Assembly: GCA_944474755.1 (NCBI GenBank)
Contig: OX104112.1
Location: 16,084,273 to 16,148,272, forward strand
Reading direction: 5' to 3'
Length of the DNA stretch: 64,000 bases
Origin: Limnoperna fortunei
Taxonomy: Eukaryota; Mollusca; Bivalvia; Mytilida; Modiolidae
Part shown: in pieces, positions 33,776 to 44,677 of the stretch
How positions within the stretch are numbered: the first letter of the stretch is position 1
Layout: every line of letters begins with the position of its first letter
Made by a program: the position numbers and the translations under genes
The notes under the pieces: generated by a model
Databases searched by the model: none
Told to the model about the DNA's origin: nothing
Seen by the model: the letters and a program-made list of their open reading frames with translations, nothing else

Positions 33776-34784
33776 AGTGCCTTTCTATGTGTCTATAAGT
33801 TCATTTGTGTTGGATGGATATTACAAATCTTTCCATTTACATCTGCAACTAAGAAATTGAAAAATTAATAATTGAATAATGCATTTCTTGATCACCAAGC
33901 TAATTTTTCATGATCATGCGCGTGTGAGGTCTTTGTTTCCATGCATTTCTTGAAATGCAATTCAACAAAATTTTAGAATTGTTTTAGAATGACATACATC
34001 TAAAAGTAGGAAAAATTTAATTTTATTTGTAAAACAAAACCATTTCCTGTAAGAGACAGTAGACAGGTATATCAACTTCTATTATTTTTGATAGAAATGG
34101 TACAGAACGAAGGTAAATCACATAGATAATGATTTTTATCATGTTAATTGCTTATCACAGCCAAAACCTATGCCGATGTCAAATTTCAGCCTTAACATGG
34201 TATTATATAACATTGTATCAGATTTTGGGAAAAATAGTAGTAATCACTTAACAGAATAATTGCTTTAATTTAAATAAACTCCAGTTTAAGGTTTAGGATG
34301 TACTGACAGGGTTAAAATGTATAAAACTAGAGCTGGTAGACATTCTAGTATGCAGCAAAGCAGTGTATTTAAAATGAATTTGTAAATTTTGCATCTGCGG
34401 CTTAAATCGTTTACATTGCTGGCATGGTTTAATACTAAGAGTATTTATTTTCTAGTCTGATGCTTGCAGGGGGTAAATTTGTTAATAAACTAGTAATTAT
34501 ATACAATTATTGTACTTGTTAAGATAATTGGACCTTGAGATGATAGTACTTCTGTAAAAAATTCCTTAAAAATGAGCATTAATGTGAAATTTTCCAATTT
34601 TTGCAATTTCATGCTTTATTTAGTATTGTAAAACAGGTATCAGTCTGTTTCTTCTTTCTGTTTAGTTATCTAAGAGCAGTCTTAAAATTTTGACTGGAAT
34701 GTTTTCCTCTTGTCTATTTGTTTGCTTGTAAGATGGAAATCTTCCCTAATGCCATATTTTAACTCCCAATTTTCCTGTCCTACA

Positions 34785-34786
<2 letters not shown>
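33776..34786. other. No gene seen
   Basis: AT-rich spacer before the Penelope-like pair. Confidence 0.5.

Positions 34787-34838
<52 letters not shown>
34787..34838. repeat. (TA)n microsatellite
   Basis: Uninterrupted TA dinucleotides directly abutting the left Penelope arm. Length is likely to be polymorphic. Confidence 0.95.
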
Positions 34839-34839
<1 letters not shown>

Positions 34840-35496
34840 CATAAAACAATTACACAAAATAAGTGTCACATAATTACGAAAATCTAGCGCTTTCATCCAT
34901 CATGGGACTTTTCAAGATTGTTTTTGTTACTAAGCGTAACGTTGTTAATGGGGCATATTTGTGACGTAACGTCATTGTTTATAGTGCATTTAGTTTCGGT
35001 TGGAACAGTTTTATAAATTTTCTTTCTGTTTCTTTTCTGTATTCCTCATTATCTTGTTGGCATTTATAAAAAGGGAAAATTTTAAATTTTCCACCCGCGC
35101 ATACTTCTAAATGTTCGCTTAATGGAATTTGTCTATATTCCGGTTGTCGGATTTGTTGTTTGTGGATCCGAACGCGTTCACTTAGACTGTTTCATGTTTG
35201 GCCAACGTATTCTTCCTTACAGTTTGTGCATATGATACAGTAAATTAGATTCTCCGTTTTACATGTCATATTGGCCTTTATTTTAAAATTCTTTCCGTTG
35301 TTGAATGTTATTTCAGAGCCAGTTTGCAAGTAATTGAAATTTTCCCTTGATGAACATACACCGCATCTTTTATCACCACATATTTTTACACAGAAGGAAT
35401 TTTCATTTATATTGAATCTCGCTGTTGTTAAATGACGTTTTAGATTCATTGGTTGTCTTCTGCTGTATATTATTGACTCATCTTTAATACGAGTTA
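34833..35496 (-). mobile_element. Penelope-like element 3' end, left (longer) copy, premature stop
   Basis: The minus-strand frame runs from the junction at 35496 through KDESIIYSRRQPMNLKR and a Cys-rich linker (CGDKRCGVCSS). It continues into a GIY-YIG-type endonuclease core, NLIYCIICTNCKEEYVGQT. There a TGA (about 35189-35191) replaces the GGA glycine codon of the other copy, and the frame stops. GIY-YIG endonucleases follow the reverse transcriptase in Penelope-like retroelements and nick target DNA for reverse transcription. The reverse transcriptase is not present, so this copy is 5' truncated. The first 534 bp (34833-35366) are an inverted copy of 35497-36030. The extra 130 bp (35367-35496) exists only in this arm. 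Confidence 0.85.
34878..34913 (-). ncRNA. Hammerhead-like motif in the Penelope 3' region (left arm)
   Basis: The exact inverted copy of the motif at 35950-35985, with the same stem I pairing, GAAA and AGCGCTA segments and the same non-canonical CATGATGG core. Confidence 0.45.
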
Positions 35497-36030
35497 ATGC
35501 GGTGTATGTTCATCAAGGGAAAATTTCAATTACTTGCAAACTGGCTCTGAAATAACATTCAACAACGGAAAGAATTTTAAAATAAAGGCCAATATGACAT
35601 GTAAAACGGAGAATCTAATTTACTGTATCATATGCACAAACTGTAAGGAAGAATACGTTGGCCAAACAGGAAACAGTCTAAGTGAACGCGTTCGGATCCA
35701 CAAACAACAAATCCGACAACCGGAATATAGACAAATTCCATTAAGCGAACATTTAGAAGTATGCGCGGGTGGAAAATTTAAAATTTTCCCTTTTTATAAA
35801 TGCCAACAAGATAATGAGGAATACAGAAAAGAAACAGAAAGAAAATTTATAAAACTGTTCCAACCGAAACTAAATGCACTATAAACAATGACGTTACGTC
35901 ACAAATATGCCCCATTAACAACGTTACGCTTAGTAACAAAAACAATCTTGAAAAGTCCCATGATGGATGAAAGCGCTAGATTTTCGTAATTATGTGACAC
36001 TTATTTTGTGTAATTGTTTTATGTTATATA
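35497..36030 (+). mobile_element. Penelope-like element 3' end, right copy, GIY-YIG frame intact
   Basis: The open frame 35498-35884 encodes the end of the Cys-rich linker (CGVCSS), the GIY-YIG core (LIYCI ... EYVGQTGNSLSERVRIHK) and the C-terminus (KLFQPKLNAL). It stops at TAA. In this family the LIY and YVG pair is the GIY-YIG signature, and the Arg in SERVRIHK is a plausible catalytic residue. The copy is 5' truncated exactly at the junction with its inverted partner. Its 3' region holds a hammerhead-like motif (35950-35985). The two arms are head to head. Confidence 0.88.
35950..35985 (+). ncRNA. Hammerhead-like motif in the Penelope 3' region (right arm)
   Basis: GAAAAGTC (35950-35957) can pair with GATTTTC (35979-35985) as stem I, with one bulged G. 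Between them are GAAA (35969-35972) and the self-complementary AGCGCT with a following A, matching the GAAA - stem III - UA cleavage arrangement. The CTGATGA box is not canonical here; CATGATGG occupies that place and stem II would be minimal. Hammerhead ribozymes are known from Penelope-like elements, but this copy may be inactive. Confidence 0.45.
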
Positions 36031-36062
36031 ACGCTGCACATTGTTTATAAAAGACTTTTTTT

Positions 36063-36096
36063 CTATATATATATATATATATATATATAGAAAGTC

Positions 36097-36189
<93 letters not shown>
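36063..36189. repeat. (TA)n microsatellite, two blocks
   Basis: TA runs at 36064-36088 and 36098-36189 are split by GAAAGTCG. With 34787-34838 they bracket the Penelope pair on both sides. Confidence 0.95.
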
Positions 36190-36192
<3 letters not shown>

Positions 36193-37679
36193 TTTGTCTT
36201 ACATATAAACCACAATTGAAGAGTGTATAGTGTGTAGTTTATTCTCACACTGCCAATAATACAATTGGTACAGAGAAAGTAACAAATAAACAAACAAAAT
36301 AATTAGGCTATATATAATATATACAAACAATAATAAGTTTACGCTTACACAACAGGTAAGCCAGGCAATAACTCTTTTACAACATGTAAGGAGTCATTTG
36401 AGAATTTAGGACCACTAGAGTGATTTAGGAGTGGTCAGACAATTGATTAATTGATTGATTGATTGATTGCTGTGTCCAGCGAGCAATATTCCAGTAATAT
36501 TAAACCAACTATGTGATTTGTACATTGACTTGCTGATCATTGTTTGCAATTGACAATATCGATATAACTATTATACATGTACATTTCAAATTATCTGATT
36601 ATGTTGCAAAAAACAAAAAATTTTGGCAAAATTTAGGGACAATAACTATTGCATACAGTAACGTCATTACACAAAACTGATCAAGAGCTTGATGTGTCAG
36701 GTATATGTAGCTACAATGCGTTATGGTTTGTTGACAAATATTGTGTGGATTTCTATCGTTAGTAACAGCAACCGAGATGGTCCATAAATCACCACACAGG
36801 ATACAAATTTGAAACAAGGCACCTTAAGGGTGAATGAGGCCAAGTTTAATAACAAGTGTGGAAATGGAAAAATGTCTTGCCTGCATTCCGAATCAGAAGT
36901 GAAACAAATTACTACATGAGCAATTTATATATGAATATCGATGGTTAACTTAAACGGCTAATTTAAGTGCCCGCTTTTTGGTAAAAATTAGTCTAAAACG
37001 TCTAAAAAATCTATTGTTTTACTATTTTTAATAATTTTTACCAATTTACTCAAAGATTAGTCATACATGACCATAATTTTATACCTTTTACTTTTAAGTT
37101 TAGTAAAACGTTAAAGTGATCATGATTACTGATAACGTTATCGGTAACCTAACTTTACAAGTTATATACGTTATGTATATATATACAACCCCTATGTCCC
37201 AGCTTTAGAATTTGCCACTCAACTGGCCAAAAAAGATGCACCAAGCATGTCCTTTTCAGATCGTGTTCAGTGTAATAAATAAATTAATAATATAATAAAG
37301 TTCACGTCAATGAACAGTGGTTTTGATTTATCTGGAACTATGATAATGTATAGGTCACACGTTACAACCGTCTGCACCCTAAACTCATCGATGTCTCAAG
37401 ACCTGTTTTCTCAGCAACAACGAATCACAGCATTTTGCTATTAATACAAAACAAACCAGTTACAACAAGAAATGCTCCGACAGTAAAGGACGGCATAAAA
37501 AGACGTAGATATAACAAATAAGGAAAATAAATACAAAATAGCTTTTATTTTTATTTTTGTGTCGACTCTTTGTTTACTATAGTTTTATTTTAATTTCATG
37601 CTTCCTACATGTACATTATTTGTATTTGGTAACTTTTGTGTAAGCCAAATTATAAAAAACTCTTAATATAAAATTTTAT
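36190..37679. other. No gene seen; short (GATT)n at about 36440-36470
   Basis: AT-rich with a small ATTGATTGATTGATTG repeat. No exon is supported. Confidence 0.5.
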
Positions 37680-38161
37680 ATGATTTGCCATCCTCACAAG
37701 TCAGGGTTTCTGTGTCATCATATGTCCACGAAACCCTGACAAACTTAGGTAGGAAATTTCCGGACTATTTTGATTGGCTACATCATACCTTAATGTAGCC
37801 AATCAAAAGCTCGCTTTCATTCACGACTTGGTTAGGGGATATCCCGATGTCGATTGTGAATAAACCAAACAGATGTGTTGCATAAACCATGTGAACATAG
37901 GTGTGTTTTATACAGTAGTGTTAATAGTTTGTTATTACCACATTATTTATTAGTTGCATGACGTTTTCTTCACACTCATGAATGAGTAAGAATGACTACT
38001 GCCAAACACTTGCTTCTTTCAAGCAATTTCATTAGTTGATATTTTGAAAGATTGACGTCATACGAAAATCTTCTAGCCCGGGAAGTTCCTAGCTAAGTTT
38101 GTCAGGGTTTCGTGGACACATGTTTACATAGAAACCATGACTTGTGAGGATGATGATTTGC
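37680..38161. mobile_element. 464-bp long-TIR MITE with 9-bp TSD (Mutator-like candidate)
   Basis: Inverted arms of about 75 bp begin CATCCTCACAAGTCAGGGTT at 37689 and end GACTTGTGAGGATG at 38152. The arms also share CCACGAAACCCTGACAAACT with its complement. Nine-base duplications ATGATTTGC lie at 37680-37688 and 38153-38161. An internal small hairpin, GATTGGCTACAT ... ATGTAGCCAATC, is near 37770-37805. No open frame. Long TIRs plus a 9-bp duplication are the pattern of Mutator-like non-autonomous elements. Confidence 0.85.
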
Positions 38162-38514
38162 AAATCTTCATACAAATACGGTTAAAAATTGAATAAAGTT
38201 TTGATAATTACGTCACAGGTGTTTCCGGTCAAACATGTACTTGTCTTGCTTTTATTCAGTCATAGTGGACTTTCATTTAATTAAAGGTATTAAACAACAG
38301 GTGTCTAATTCTCGGGATATTTAGAGCATGTGGGTAATTACTGATGTGTGACCTAATACAACGCATCAAAATATGGTAATTTTTATAGAGGAAATGTGTA
38401 CTCGAAATTTCTTTCAGTAACGTTATTTTACGTGTCTACTGTAAACTTCGTCTGCAACGTGTTGTCAGCAGTCCGCAAGGTATGAGGTAAAAAAATATAA
38501 AAATTATGATCAAT

Positions 38515-38778
38515 TCAGAGCTCGCGTTGGAGGGCGACTCTGCCAAGAAGTCGCCTTATCGCGGTCCCACTTCGCCGTCGATCATCATCAAAAGCGAAGT
38601 GAAGTCGACCTTTCATTTTGTAGAATCGCCTTATGTCGCCTTTTAAATTGTATTCCCATTTTGGTAACACATCTTCATATTTGTTATACCTCGTCATTAT
38701 CGCCGCCCAGGCGGCGATATATTTGTATTCACTTTCGTTGCTAACGATGGATAAAGGAGAACATATTTCGAAGTACAC
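38515..38778 (-). CDS. Unidentified 87-codon open frame in a GC-richer patch
   Basis: Composition changes sharply here: the minus strand is rich in GGCGAC/GTCGCC. It encodes a basic peptide (IRRFYKMKGRLHFAFDDD RRR) beginning MYFEICSPLSIVSNESEY. GTCGCC recurs several times, so this may be a repeat rather than a gene. No family is recognised and no splice partner was found. Confidence 0.25.
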   Translation of the reverse strand: MYFEICSPLSIVSNESEYKYIAAWAAIMTRYNKYEDVLPKWEYNLKGDIRRFYKMKGRLHFAFDDDRRRSGTAIRRLLGRVALQREL

Positions 38779-41115
38779 TTAGTTACCATAAATGAACAAA
38801 ATTTTGCTACAAGAATGTTAATCATTTAACTGAGTGAAAAATAAAGATGATGAATGAGTTTCGACTGTAAAAATGCTTGGGTGATATGAAAGCTTCATGT
38901 AATAATAAATTTTGTTGGAATTCTATTTACGGATGTTAATAATAGCGGGACCCAATTTTATCCTGGTACTAAGTCTTTCGTTGATAGCTCTATCGAAGAG
39001 CGTAGCATTAAACAATCGGAAACAAGAATAAAAGGCTATTTTGTGTAGACAATTCCGGAGTTTGCCGACATTTGTAAGATTCAATTAATACATGTTATGT
39101 CAATAATTTAATTGAACCACGTGAATAATAGTTTTAACTCAAGTATATTTATGATTTAATATATGACAAAAGATTACATGCACACAAATTTAGAAATTGG
39201 CAATTGAAACTAGCCACAACTGCATGGCTTAGCTTCACCTAGAAACTTATTAGGAATAAGTTCAAATGCCTCTTTTAGAAATCACTTTGACAAACGCATG
39301 CAGAATACATCGGTGGCGAACTGATGCTTTGCATCAAAAGTTTTCTTGTGTCTATTATGTTTACTCTCCAAAGCTCAACTGGTACCCTTTTAACTTTTAT
39401 TTCGTATATAAAGCGTAGGTTTAAAATACGACCGGAAACCAGTTCAGACCACAAGAACCTGTGAAAATTTCCGGAGCGCATATGAATTTAATGACGGAGA
39501 TTGCAAATATACTACGCTGATAGTGGTGAAATATGTTTTGCAATGATAGAAACGTAGTAAAAATAGTATTTTGGCAGTTACTTTAAACAAATTTAAGTTA
39601 AATATGTTTAAATACTTTTAATAGTGAATTTTACAATTTTACATAATATATTATGTGTCACAATGATGTAATTTTCTACTTCTAGTTCTAATATATAGTG
39701 CTTAATTATAAATCAATCGAATTGTGTACCAATGACAAAGAAACATTTATTTTAATGAACAGTTTAGTGACAGTTGATTCTTTTGTTATTGTTATGTTTG
39801 ATGTATTTATGAAAATGTGTGAAATAAGTATAATGAATAGTTAATCAAATCTTCGATACTGTATCCTCAATAAATTAAACTTCTAAAAAATATAACAATA
39901 AAAATACAAATGCCAACATTAAAAAAAAACAAAAGTAAACAGGACGCTTTCACGACATATAATGCAACTTCTCCACCCACTTCTCCCTGTTCTATCATAA
40001 CTTCTCCCTGTCAACCACCCAAAAAAGTTAGAACAGTCATTCTCAATTAACTCTGCCATTTACAACTGCCTACTTTGAAAAAATAAAGTATTGAGATGTC
40101 GTTCAATATTTGATTTCTCTCAAGAAAAATGTATCAGTGACTCACCTGTAAATTTTGGCAGCATAACTCTAATAGTTTTTAGTTGGCGACATTTGACTGA
40201 CAAGTACCTGTTAATCATTTGTTGACCATTGTTTCCTACGATACCACATTTTTTGAGAGTTAGAATGAAGACTCCAACAAGTTAAGGATACATCTATTGA
40301 TGTTTTTTTTTTATAAAGTGTTGATCATTTAAGTTGATATGAAACAACTATGAATATCAGACAATTTAAAATACTGTTTTGGTTCAGGGAATTTAACAGT
40401 ATTGTCAAATAAAATCAATGAGATTTCTCGGACAAAAAATAAAGCCTTCTCTGTCAAAATCATTTACACTTAAATGTTCATGCATGCCCCAAAAGCATAT
40501 CTTTTTCTCGTAAACAAATCAATTAGTCAATGATACATGTATTTTAAGGCTTCTTTAAAGCTTACTGATGATATGACAAATTGTGGTTATTACAAAAACA
40601 TGCATTGAAACTTTCGGTATCGTCGGCAACGTTCTTATTATGGAAACAACAAAATCCCAGTTTGACACCTTGCTTTTTCTATAACTTAAAAAATGACCAA
40701 GATAAATGATCATTTCCTAATAATATGTTGTATGAGAAATATAAGACAAGTCTAACAATCCAATATTAGATTCGTTTAACGTTCGATAGTTTTATCAGAA
40801 TGCATGCATTCGATAACCTGAGTGACTATGAAGTCCCCTGACAGTATCAATCTGAAAAAAAAATAACGACACAAATTTTCCAGTAATGGCAAACTTAACT
40901 GAAAATGATCTAAGTGACTTCTCCCTATAATTTTGACCCATCGTGAGCCCTAGATCATACAACTATTAATATAAGATTTGAAGAAAAAATTACCCCTTGT
41001 GGCAAGAAATATTCCAAACGACCAACAAAACCCTGCAGGATGCACATGTTTTCAGTTTTAAGATCATCTCATTAATATGCATGAGCGGATATACCAGACA
41101 AGGTGACACACGATG
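38779..41115. other. No gene seen
   Basis: AT-rich over more than 2 kb. 38990-39010 carries a phrase resembling the SINE tail (AGCATTAAACAATCGG), too short to call. No supported exon. Confidence 0.5.
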
Positions 41116-41819
41116 CAAACACAGGAATCCGGGTCGTTTCGCCCCGAACCATGTTCGCCCTGAGTCGTTTCGCCACGATTCCCGTTCGACGGGGGTCTTT
41201 TTGCCCCATATGATATATAAACGTTTGTTTATGTGTATATCATATCATTTAGTCTGATTATTGTCCGTTTTCATTGTGCGTGCTTATGTTTTGGTTTCTT
41301 TTATAATTTACAGGATTTTGATCACTGGTGTGGCTCATATTTATATATTCTGGTGAGTTTTACAACTTATGTTTTGGCTAATCAAACATTTCAAAAATTA
41401 CTTTGAACTATTATTAAGTTACACTGTGGCACAAGATGTTAAGCTCTAGATCAAAGGTGTTTCTTAATTTGATTGAAATTTTATTTAATCATAATTTAAT
41501 TTCGTATAATCATTACATTAAAAAGTGACAATTGGTATTTCACAGTCTTTAACAAATTAATTTAATTATTTTGATGAAGTAATTTAACAAATGACAAATA
41601 ACTATTTCAGGTTTAATAAATGACGACCTTTTTATAATTTTTTATACACAAAGTTCAATCACAAGCTAGTTTTGCTGCAAAAAAAAAACGCTTATTTATT
41701 TAAAATGATTCGCTTGAACACTCGAAATACGTTAAAAGATAATCAGCTTCAACACACTCTTTTTTTAATTTAGAGGGCGAAACGACTCTATTTATAGGTG
41801 CGAAACGATCCTGTCAAAC
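41116..41819. mobile_element. 694-bp TIR element with 5-bp duplication (candidate)
   Basis: The left end (41121) is ACAGGAATCCGGGTCGTTTCG. The right end (to 41814) reads GAGGGCGAAACGACTC and GCGAAACGATCCTGT, an imperfect inverted match with iterated GTCGTTTCGCC units inside the left end. CAAAC occurs immediately outside both ends (41116-41120, 41815-41819). No transposase is visible, so it would be non-autonomous. Confidence 0.5.
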
Positions 41820-42296
41820 AAGTAAGACACCTAAACACAGGTAAGTCACATGTTTCCTTAATTTGCATGGTGTATAGCAATTATTTTCCTTTAAAAGAAG
41901 TTAACAGGCATACAGTTATCTATATCTATATATATCTATAAATATTTATTTAAACATATCGAAAAAATAATGTATATGTTACTGCAAATTGCAAAATGTA
42001 TGATTAGTTTGGCGGATTTGCCGGACGGCATCGTATACGTACCATCACATGTTTGTTGCACAGTCTCAGGACTCGTTGTGAAGACACTAGCCATGATATG
42101 CCCAAGAAAACACAACATAAGATACAAATATATAAAATTTGTTCAAACAAAATGTTCTTGTGTGTATAAAACGGAAGCTGAACAAAAATACACAAAATCA
42201 GTACAAACCACATTTTGTAAAACGGAAGTCTAAACAAAACATTATAAAGGTCTATTCGATGTCGGTAAGAAAACAACCCGGCAGAAACACTGAATA
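41820..42296. other. No gene seen
   Basis: Overlapping open frames of 63-90 codons on both strands at 41936-42276 lack family resemblance. Confidence 0.45.
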
Positions 42297-42384
42297 GTCT
42301 CGAACATCCAGACGCTTAAATTACATTTGTGCGTCTGGATTCATCTCTATATTGAACTCGTGCGTTATAATTGCGCCCAAAAAT
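42297..42384 (+). repeat. Dispersed repeat A, copy 1
   Basis: Shares GTGCGTCTGGATTCATCTCT and ATATTGAA(C/T)TCGT plus GCGC(C/T)CAAAAAT with 48004-48098, same orientation. In this copy CAGACGC and GTGCGTCTG could pair as a small hairpin. It ends 11 bp before the TTAA of the 5.4-kb element. Confidence 0.8.
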
Positions 42385-43282
42385 GAATATTATTCTTAAC
42401 ACCCAGTCTCTGAGAAAACCATGTCATTTCCTTAAAATGAGTCAGTCCACAAGGCAGGTTAACAGATTTAAATGAAACTTTGCAGGCTGAACAGGGTTAA
42501 TGTGGGAAAACTATTCTAGGTTGAACAAAAAATTGTGGTGTTGTTTTATTGTAAAACAGCGCCACCTATAAAATACATTAAAAATGGCGTTGGAATCTTG
42601 AAAAAAAACAAGCGCTTGCTGATTTATTTAGAAAAAGTTAAGCAGAGTTTCAAACAATTGTTTATGGAATTAAGCGGTCTTAAGGTGCTTCTTCTTAAAA
42701 CAAAAGCAAAATGCTTTGCCAGTTTTTTTTTTCTAATACCAAATCTAACTCTAAATGATCAAGAATTGGACAAAAAAGAAAAACTGGATTTCTATGCATA
42801 ATCAAATGAAAGTATCGTTTGAAGTAATGCTTTTATTTACAACAAATGACTGTCATCTTCCTCCCCCCAGGTCCTTTCTACCTACCTTATAATTTTTTGG
42901 TAGACAATTATTGCATGTTGCCATGGCAAACATTCTAAAATACAATGAATTCCACACAACTTTTGACTTTCTTCATAGGAATTCTATTTATTTTTCTTTT
43001 GATTAATCTCTATAAGCATAATTAAGGTTCAACATATAGTAATGAATTGATAATAAACAAACACATTGCATATTTATATTTTAACATAAAATGAATAAAT
43101 TACAGGTTATTTTAATCACATTTTTATAAAAAATTCTAACTCATTTATGTGTTTTCGAAAGATTCCAACTAAATATAAGATTTGATGGATATTGCAATAA
43201 GGTAGTTATGTGAAAGTACAACCTTCTAATATATTCACTTCTGTAACAGCTGTAGAAATAGTAATGGTAACATTATTTGCTG

Positions 43283-43317
<35 letters not shown>

Positions 43318-44677
43318 GACAAAATGCAATCAAAGTCAGTGTTGTAGCATCACCTCGAAATACCTCCCATTTTTAAACTTTCCATTTCCTGTAAAGGGGT
43401 AGGACAACCATTGTTTATCGCCTCTTCGGCTTTATAAACTTAGTTGATTTTGAATTTTTCTGAACATTTTACTTTTGTTTCAAAAAATAAATATTCCTGT
43501 CACATGACAACATGTAACCCCCAAGTGTTCTCTCAAAATTTCAGCACCTCTTTCATGGCATATAAGAACGTCCGACCAACCTGAAGTCAACACACTGAAA
43601 ACATCCAATGACTCACATAATTTGTATCTTTAGTACACATCAGTTCAACTTTATCCTCGTGTTTCCTGCAGTATTCAGCTTTCCAAAAATACCAAGTTTG
43701 TTGCAATATCTATTATGGTTCTAAAGTTATAATTATAACAGTGAGCAGCTATTTTTAGAAAGCACTACTTTTACGTACAGCCTCAGGAATGGTTCCCGGT
43801 ATTTGGTGGTCTTACACCTAAACCATAAACAAACGAGTGGAACTGAAAAACCAAGTGAACTCTTGTTTTTTGTACAAATTTGAACATCATTCATGTGGAC
43901 TCCTAATATTTAAACCATTCTTCCAGCCTTAAGACAACATTATCCTATTATAAAAAAAGACAATGAGCGAAGATCACTTGGCTTTTGGCATTGCACTCCT
44001 TACATTGATTGAAGACGGCAAAAAGGTCGTTTCTAAAAATGTGAAGAAATTTATGAAATAATTTGGGAGGGTGAAAAGATCATCATATGAATAAGTAAGT
44101 GACAAGCTTAGAAAACAACGGAACCCAGAGGGAACTAGAAAGTTGTGCCAAGTGAATAGCTATCGTGCAATTAAAATCCAAATACGCAGTGTCGTTGGCA
44201 TATTCACTATGAAATAAGCAAACATATAATCATCTGCCGAGTCCTAAAAATCGTGGATAACTGAGGTTGATGTTTCAGATTGTCCTGATTTTCATAACAT
44301 CATTGAAATTGTGAAGTGTTGAGAAAGAAATGAATAGATTGAACAAAGAAAGATAATGGAATGGATGCCATGTGATTCAAGATTAAATTTTTATTCCTAA
44401 ATACAGTACACATTCTTTTAAAAGAATCTACTTATGAACAGACCCTTGATTTTAATGAATTATTAATAAAATTATAGATAAATATAGTTTGATTTTAATG
44501 AGTTAGTTAGCTTTCCTGGATTTGATGTCCATGTCAACTTTTGTGCATCCATGATCATTGTCGTAGACTAATATTGTTTTCCTGAAATCTCCTAAATTGT
44601 TGAAAGGATTTAATTGAAACTTGACCAGTCACCTCAAGGTGTCTTCTATCAAGTTTTTGTTTGTTAATTTTGCCGTT

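Noticed and set aside
36063..36293. Protein of alternating Ile-Tyr on the minus strand
   Set aside because: Translation of a (TA)n microsatellite.
41936..42276. Overlapping coding frames on both strands
   Set aside because: No family resemblance, no splice borders, mutually overlapping; likely chance in a slightly GC-richer patch.
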